A DNA stretch of 64,000 bases, from the NCBI RefSeq assembly GCF_947179165.1, contig NC_077238.1, forward strand, positions 34,720,793 through 34,784,792, given 5' to 3'. This DNA is from Solanum dulcamara. Lineage: Eukaryota; Streptophyta; Magnoliopsida; Solanales; Solanaceae. Positions 57,891 through 64,000 of the stretch are shown here, piece after piece; positions within the stretch are counted from its first letter, which is position 1; each line of letters opens with the position of its first letter. Both the position numbers and the translations under genes were made by a program. The notes under the pieces are model-generated. The model did not search any database, was not told the origin of the DNA, and was given only the letters and a program-made list of their open reading frames with translations.

Positions 57891-59258
57891 ATATATGTGC
57901 ATGTAAAACTTGGTAAAATACCAAACATCCCTCAACATATTATCATAAAGTATGTATCATTATTCAGTATGTAGAAGGCTCGAGGGTCGTAGTTCAACTA
58001 CTTTAAGACCCTTACCATTCAAAGATGAGTACAAGTCATGAGTTATTCCCTGAACCTACAAAGGTAATTACCTCTAACTCATATCATATATTGCTTCACT
58101 TATAATAAACCATTTCAAGAGAAGGAAGGAATAGGATCTCTATACTTACAAGGCCATAACTCAACTATCGCAGGAGTTTGAACATCAAGAATTTAATAAG
58201 ATTTATGAACCATCATTGGGTTCTATGAATGGAATTATTCCCACATTACATATACAATTCACTTAAGACTAAGACATTCCAAAAGAAAAGAGAGACAGGC
58301 TTTACATACCTCTTATTGATTGCTTTTAACCCGACTTGTCTCGTCGTCCTCTGGACCTATTTAAAACAAAGGTAATAATATTAATAACCTTTAACTTTCT
58401 AGCTTCTAAATCCACAACTATGCACCCATAGAAATCAATTCCTTATTCACGTTTCTTGACTAGTCTCGACTAGTCTATTAGTTAGCTAGAAGCTAACGGA
58501 ATTCAGGCAGCAACTCCTCTATAACTTGCCCTATCCGAACTTCCCATTACATTTTCAATTTTTACAGCCAACCAAAAACAACCACCATCAGCCAATACAC
58601 AATTATACCACCTCAACATCACATCAAACAAGTCCCAAACAGCCCGCTCAAAACTATGACTCCAAAATACGGTTTTCAATCTTTATTTCATAAAATCTTA
58701 ACCACACAAAATGGAGTGTCATGTGGATTAAACCAGCATCACTTATACCCATATTTATACATGTTTCCAACCCTTCAACACCACAAAACAATTCCCAATA
58801 CTACCCTATAATAACAACAACACTGGTTTTATTTTAAGCCACTAGATTACGTCAAAACAGTCCTTACACAACCTGAAACTTCCTTCAGCCATAACGTACA
58901 CATTTTCATGTTTTCTACTCATATTTATACACCCATAACATGCTTAAACACTTTCCCAAACATGGGAGGAGAGAATCAAACCTTATCTTGCTGAAAATTT
59001 CCCTTGAAACTCCTTAATACGCTGAAAACTTATGGGCTGTTTGTCGCCCTATCTTGCTGCACCAAAAATTCAATTTATGCTATTAAACACCATTATGTAA
59101 CCATAGTATACCTTAAATAATTAAATCACAAAATGAAATCGAAGGGCTTACCTTCTTTCTCCCTTGGCCGCCACTACTTTGTCTAGTTCCTAGGGTTTTC
59201 TTTTCTTTTCTCTTAAGTTTAAGATGCTGAAAAGTGATGTTGATCAGCAATACACATG

Positions 59259-59279
59259 TATATATATATATATATATAT
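59259..59279. repeat. (TA)n microsatellite in D LTR leader
   Basis: About ten TA dinucleotides near the expected TATA region of the LTR; the sister LTR (38793-38802) has only four or five. Confidence 0.9.
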
Positions 59280-59794
59280 GTTTCCTTAAGAGGGGACATG
59301 TGGAAGCCCCTAGGGGTGACACGTGTCAGCCCCTAGGACGCCACCTCATCTAAGCACCCACTCACATACTGCAACATGGCAGCGTGGGGTCCACTCCAAG
59401 TAGATGAATCACCTACTTAGCCTAAGTAGGAGCGTCACCTACTTGTCACCTACTTTCCACCTGCTTGCTTTAGTTCCATGTGTTTGTAATCTCCTGTTAC
59501 TTTAAGAGCCTATGTATTCTTTGCTACTTAAGCTCGATGTGTACTCAAATAGCTTAATTATGTAGGACATTCAAGTTGGTAGCTTATGCAAGTAAGTCGA
59601 GTCCTATGACTCATTTCTTGGCCTCCAACTCCTTCCGGATTCTTACAACCCTACTTCCAATCTTCCTTATTATGGGGTATCTGATTCTCCTTTTCTTAGA
59701 GTCATTTAGTAGCGTTGTAGCTAATCTGGGTCACGTGGCAACCTTTAAGAAGTTTAAGAAGGCTTTTCAAAGTACAAAAGTACGGGGCATAATA

Positions 59795-59799
59795 CTTAT
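59795..59799. repeat. Target-site duplication CTTAT, right copy
   Basis: Partner of 36272-36276; host sequence resumes with TCATTGGTG. Confidence 0.88.
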
Positions 59800-59950
59800 T
59801 CATTGGTGTAAAGAGCACCACATCCATGAATAGGAGGCTACAAAACATTTTAGGAAAGTCTCACTTTTTTCATGATCTGTGTCACTCTGTAAAGTGATTA
59901 TGTCTTTCCCTCTAAGGCTTGTTCTTTGCAATTTTTCAGAATATACCACC

Positions 59951-60905
59951 ATGAATATACCTCGCTATAAGGAACATGGTTGAAGAGAGAAACAAGCTCC
60001 AAATAATCCCTTAATGACCAAGTATCCAATGTTGAGTTTAGAGTGGCTTTTCAAGTGCTTGCTCAAGCCATTACGGCTCAAGTCAATCGTGAAGTGTTTT
60101 CTCCTATTAACCCAATTATATGTATGATCGCACCAAGAGTTCATGATTTCATGAGGATAAATCCTTAGGAGTTTTGGGGTTCTAAGGTAGAAGAGGATCC
60201 ACAAGAATTTGTAGATAGCATCCACAATATTGTGGACATCATGGGGGTTAGCCTGATTGAGTAGGTAGAGTTGGCTACGTATCAATCAAAGGGTGTTTCT
60301 CAAATTTGGTTTGATCAATGGATAAGTAAGAGGCCAAGAAAGGCGGATCTCGTGACTTAGGAGGAGTTCAAAGGAGTATTTCATAATTATTTTTTTCCAT
60401 TGTAGTTGAGGGAGGCCAAAGTAAAAGTGTTCATCAACCTTAAGCATGGTGGAAGAAGTGTGAGGGAGTATGCCCTCAAGTTCACCTAATTGTCGAAATA
60501 TGCTTCATTCATGGTTGCCAACTCAAGAGCTCGCATGAGAAAGTTTGTGTCGGGTATATCAGATATGGTTTCAAAGAATTTATGATGACTATTTTTATTC
60601 GGTAATGGATATATCTAGGCTCATGACCTATGCAGAGAAAATAGAGTGTGAGAAGCTAAGGGATAAAAATAGGGAGTCGAAGAGGCCAAGGACCGATGGT
60701 AGTGATTTATCTCATGCAAAGTTAGGAGGTGGTGGACATTCTCATTTTCGCCAAAGGTACTCCAGTCAAGGATTTTCAAATTCCATCACTCCAAGGTTTT
60801 ACAATGATAGGGTGCCTAACCTAAACCCCAAGGAGGTACTTCTATTAGACAAGTTACTCCCATATGTAAGAAGTATGGTAAGAACCACAAGGGTGAGTGT
60901 TTAGC
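59951..60905 (+). pseudogene. gag: gag remnant of G2
   Basis: Capsid region with the plant gypsy motif KVEEDPQEFVDSIHNIVDIM and later REAKVKVFINLKHGGRSVRE, broken by several in-frame stops. A frame at 60545-60904 carries the capsid end and basic linker (ISRLMTYAEKIECEKLRDKN). The first ATG of the leader/gag junction at 59951 is the probable ancestral start. Confidence 0.82.
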
Positions 60906-60909
60906 GGGT

Positions 60910-61543
60910 TTGAATGTGTGCCACCAATGTGGTAAGCCGGGTCATCATGCTAAAGAATGTAAGGTCAAAGACAGTCGTCTTCAAGGCCAAGCTGCACATG
61001 GAGGCCAAGTTGCTCAAGGTGCTCAAATGAAACAAAAGGATGGTCAACACAACAATCAATTTTATGCTCTTCATGGTAGGCAAGAGGTGGAGAAGGCACT
61101 CGATGTTGTTACTCGTATATTATGGGTCTTTCACTATGGTGTTTATGCCTTACTTGATTCGTGCAAATATTTGTTTTACTTCACCTTATGTGGCCATGAG
61201 ATTTGATGTTAGCCCCAACATATTGTTAGAGTCTTTTTTTGTTTATACTCCCGTAGGTGAGTCGGTTCTGGCTAAAACAGATTATAGAAGTTGTCCGGCT
61301 TTGGTTTTTGATAAATTTACTCTATGTGATCTAGTTGAGCTTGACATGACCGATTTTCATGTTATATTTTGTATGGATAGGCTATATACATGTTATGATT
61401 TTATTGATTGTAGGACCCGAGATGTTAAGTTTAAATTTCCAAATGAGCTAGTTCTAGAATGGAAGGTTAGTAATTCTGTGTTCAAAGGTCAATTCATTAT
61501 GTTCCTTAAATCTCAAAAAATAATTTCCAAGGATTGCGTCTAG
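60910..61543 (+). pseudogene. Zinc knuckle and protease remnant of G2
   Basis: The frame from 60910 has an intact nucleocapsid zinc knuckle, CHQCGKPGHHAKEC (C-X2-C-X4-H-X4-C), then runs into the protease, where the active site reads LLDSCK in place of a DSG triad. The reading then shifts to 61040-61543 for the rest (VELDMTDFHVIFCMDRLYTC, ending SQKIISKDCV). The aspartate is kept but the glycine is lost and the frame is broken, so the protease is dead. Confidence 0.85.
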
Positions 61544-61579
61544 CATCTTGTAGGGATTAGGGATGAAAATTCTGAAGCC

Positions 61580-62520
61580 CCTGCGGTAGAGTCGGTCCCT
61601 ATTGTTAATGAGTTGCCGGATGTGTTTCTCGATGATTTACCTAGTTTCTCTCCCAAAAGAGAGATTTATTTTGGTAAAGACCTTCTTCTGGGTATTCAAC
61701 CTATTTATTTTCCTCCTTACCGAATGACCCCAGTGAAATTAAAGGAGTAAAGGATCAATTGAAAGAATTGTTAGACAAAGGTTTCGTTAGACCAAGAATA
61801 TCCCCATGGGGTGCTCCCAATTTGTTTGTTAGAAAGAAATATGGTTTGCTACGTACGTGCATTGACTACCGACAATTTAACAAAGTGACCATCAAGAATA
61901 AATACCCAATTTCGAGGATAGATGATTAGTTTGACCAATTGCAAAGGGCAAGCTACTTCTCTAAGATTGACCTCTATTTCGGTTATTACCAACTAAGGGT
62001 GAGGGAGTGTGATATTCCTAAGATGGCATTTCGAACAAGGTATGTCCATTATGAGTTCTTAGTTATGTTATTTGGTTTGACGAATGCCCCCGCGACATTC
62101 ATGGACTTGATGAATAGAGTGTTCAAACAATATATGGACATATTTGTAATTGTGTTTATTGATGATATTTTGTTTTACTCTCAAGATGAGGAAGAGCATG
62201 TTAATCACTTGAGGATTGTATTGCAAACTCTAAGGGACAAACAATTATTTTCCAAGTTCAATAAATGTGAGTTTTGGCTAAGAAAGGTGGCTTTTCTTGG
62301 TCACATTGAGTCCGATGAAGGGATTATGGTTAATCCTAAGAAAACCAAGATGGTGAAGAATTGTCTTAGACCATTGTCCCCTTCGGATGTTAGAAGTTTT
62401 TTGGGCCTAGCCGGATACTATTGAAGGTTCGTGTAAGGGTTTTCATCGATCTCATTACCTTTGACTTAGTTGACTCAAAATAAGGTGAAGTTTTAATGGT
62501 TAGAAGCATGTGACAAGAGT
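61580..62520 (+). pseudogene. pol: Reverse transcriptase remnant of G2
   Basis: The fingers part is split by a frameshift near 61748 and stops near 61928. 61939-62424 is open and contains [36 protein letters not shown] and an intact catalytic [10 protein letters not shown] box (62155-62166 for FIDD). The following thumb/connection block has [11 protein letters not shown], then a TGA stop at about 62422. Compared with G1, the catalytic aspartates survive here. Confidence 0.9.
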
Positions 62521-62529
62521 TTCCAAGAG

Positions 62530-62805
62530 TTGAAAGATTGTCTCACTATCGGTCCTATTTTGACCCTACCAAAAGGGTTTGATGGTTTTATTGTGTATTG
62601 TGATGCTTTATGGGTTGGTCTTGGTTGTGTTTTGATGAAGCATGCTAAGGTTATAGCATATGCTTCTAGGCAACTTAAGGTGCATGAACGGAATTATCCA
62701 GCCGAGGATCTTGAGCTAGGGGCGGTTGTGTTTGCTTTGAAGATTTGGAGACACCATCTCTATGGTGTCCATATGGATGTTTTCACTGACCATAAGAGTT
62801 TATAA
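62530..62805 (+). pseudogene. RNase H remnant of G2
   Basis: Open for 91 residues: [68 protein letters not shown] stop at 62803 is followed by readable sequence (LLQRRWLQLLKDYDMSVLNH from 62827), so the domain was continuous in the ancestor. Confidence 0.87.
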
Positions 62806-62826
62806 TATGTGTTTAAGTAGAAGTAA

Positions 62827-63690
62827 TTGAACCTTTTACAAAGGAGATGGCTTCAATTATTGAAGGACTATGACATGAGTGTGTTGAACCATCCGGGCAA
62901 AGTTAATGTGGTTGCCGATGCACTAACTAGATTATCCATGAGTAGTGTTGCACTTGTTGAACAAGATAGGAAAGAATTGATCAAACACGTTCATAGATTG
63001 GCACTCTTAGGTGTGTGCTTGGTTGATTCTTGTGATGGAGGTGTTCTTTAGCATAATGGTTTGTAAGCCTCTCTTGTGGATAATGTTAAGGACAAACAAG
63101 ACCATGATCCAGTGTTAGTTGAGTTAAAGAAGTCGGTTACATTAAGGATTTCTCCTATGGAGAAGATGGTGTAATCTGTTATAAAGGTCGGTTGTGTGTA
63201 CCAAATGTTGATGGGTTAAGAGAATTCATATTGAATAAGGCTAATAGTTCCCAATATTCGATTCATTCGGGTTCCACCAAGATGTATCGTGATTTGAGGG
63301 AAGTGTATTGGTGGAATGGCATGAAGAAAGACATAGAGGAATTTGTGGCTAACTTTCCTAATTTCCAATTAGTTAAAGTTGAGTATCAAAGGCTAAGAGG
63401 TTTATCCCAAGACATTGAAATACCTACTCGAAAGTGGGAACATGTGAATATGGACTTTGTAACGGGTTTGCCTCATACTAAAATGCAACATGATTCCATT
63501 TGGGTTGTTGTAGATAGGATGACTAAGTCGGCTCATTTTCTATCGGTTATGACTTCTTATGGTGCTGAAGATTATGCCAATTTATATGTTGGTGAATTGG
63601 TAAGACTTCATGGTGTTCCCTCATCTATTATATCAGATCGAGGTACTCAATTCACTTTGCATTTTTTGAAATCATCTCAAAAAGGTCTTG
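62827..63690 (+). pseudogene. Integrase N-terminal part of G2, cut by an LTR
   Basis: 62827-63051 links RNase H to integrase (GKVNVVADALTRLSMSSVAL). 63192-63690 holds the zinc-binding region (SIHSGSTKMYRDLREVYWWN), the start of the catalytic core (HDSIWVVVDRMTKSAHFLSV, first aspartate) and the second aspartate block (SSIISDRGTQFTLHF). At 63691 a family A LTR begins; the rest of the core, with the glutamate, lies beyond the window. Confidence 0.88.
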
Positions 63691-64000
63691 TGTCACAACC
63701 CAACCCCATAGGCCATGACTGGGGTCCGACCTGGACCCCCCCGTACACATATTTATCAGATGTGGTCAAGTCAAATAATAGATACATTATATAAATCGAG
63801 TCTAGTCAAACTGGACTACAAATAATATGACCTATATATAAGAACCCCCATGAGTCATAGCATTTCATATATCTGTAGCCTCTTTCATTTACATAATAAC
63901 ATGAAAGGGCACGCAAGCCGCCAAGGCTGCCATAACGTAATAATATATACCATACATCATGTAGACCCAGCTGAACCAAGCTGACATATACACAACCCAC
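63691..64000 (-). mobile_element. Partial family A LTR interrupting G2 integrase
   Basis: Starts TGTCACAACCCAACCCC, the complement of the GGTTGGGTCGTGACA end, and continues like 24740-25030 (CATGTAGACCCAGCTGAACC shared). The preceding pentamer is TCTTG, a candidate target duplication whose partner is outside the window. It is not followed by a primer site on the left, so on this side it is an insertion edge. Confidence 0.88.

Larger units (their letters stand above)
36277..59794 (-). mobile_element. Compound 23.5-kb insertion (elements D and E)
   Basis: Flanked by a 5-bp duplication CTTAT. On the minus strand it has family A element D as LTR-internal-partial LTR (36277-42345) and again internal-LTR (55150-59794). 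Between these lies plus-strand element E (42353-55149). The two D internals are copies of each other, not halves of one internal region, so D must have been duplicated in tandem or rearranged before or while E arrived. Confidence 0.8.
56894..59794 (-). mobile_element. 5' LTR of element D (2901 bp)
   Basis: Starts TGTCACGATCCAACCCC and ends GTACGGGGCATAATA, the decayed complement of the TGTTACACCCCG start, next to target duplication CTTAT. It contains a minisatellite (57610-57890), a 14-base C run (57372-57385) and a (TA)n run (about 59259-59279). Confidence 0.87.
59800..63690 (+). mobile_element. Dead Ty3/gypsy element G2, internal region
   Basis: Continuation of 36204-36276: a leader, then gag, protease, RT, RNase H and the first part of integrase, interrupted at 63691 by a family A LTR. 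It is the same family as G1 but independently decayed. Confidence 0.92.

Overview
This window looks like repeat-dense, probably pericentromeric, DNA from a flowering plant. I see no host protein-coding gene, no tRNA gene and no CRISPR array. Almost all of it is LTR retrotransposon sequence of the Ty3/gypsy type, heavily nested. Recurrent LTR termini of the TGTTACACCCCG...GGTTGGGTCGTGACA type and tRNA-iMet primer sites (TGGTATCAGAGC) suggest Solanaceae, but that is a memory-based inference and not proven by the sequence.

Two kinds of element dominate. Family A has very long LTRs (about 2.9-3.7 kb) and short internal regions (about 1.7-3.7 kb) in which the only recognisable coding remnant is the 3' end of pol (integrase core and C-terminal tail). 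These look non-autonomous. Family G is a more complete but dead Ty3/gypsy element with gag, protease, reverse transcriptase, RNase H and integrase remnants.

Layout. (1) 1-7910: family A element B1 on the minus strand, with a truncated and rearranged 3' LTR, an internal region and a 5' LTR. It is inserted in an older LTR. (2) 7911-19113: an inverted duplication (arms about 5.6 kb, 35-bp spacer at 13531-13565) of an older A element lacking its 5' LTR. (3) 19114-22832: a solo LTR with target-site duplication TGAGT, at the same insertion site that holds B1 in the left arm. (4) 22838-26815: the rest of the older LTR, then a 5' fragment of another A element on the minus strand. (5) 26816-31247: dead G element G1, 5' truncated. 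(6) 31248-36203: a G-type LTR interrupted by a solo LTR (33094-35352, TSD TCATG). (7) 36277-59794: a 23.5-kb compound insertion with TSD CTTAT. It is made of family A element D (minus strand, duplicated) around family A element E (plus strand), arranged as partial internal-LTR-internal-LTR. (8) 59800-63690: dead G element G2, whose 5' LTR is item 6. (9) 63691-64000: the start of another A LTR that interrupts G2 integrase.

The most unusual content is a roughly 100-nt 5S rRNA-derived module carried inside the internal region of three A copies (2360-2467 minus, 43007-43114 plus, 50122-50229 plus). Plant Cassandra elements carry 5S sequence in their LTRs. Here it sits in the internal region of much larger Ty3/gypsy-derived elements, and it is absent from related elements in the same window. 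The second notable point is that the two arms of the inverted duplication share one insertion, which is a full element on one side and a solo LTR on the other.

For every named insertion the order of events can be read from target-site duplications and from related copies that span the junctions. All identity statements are by eye; no alignment was run.
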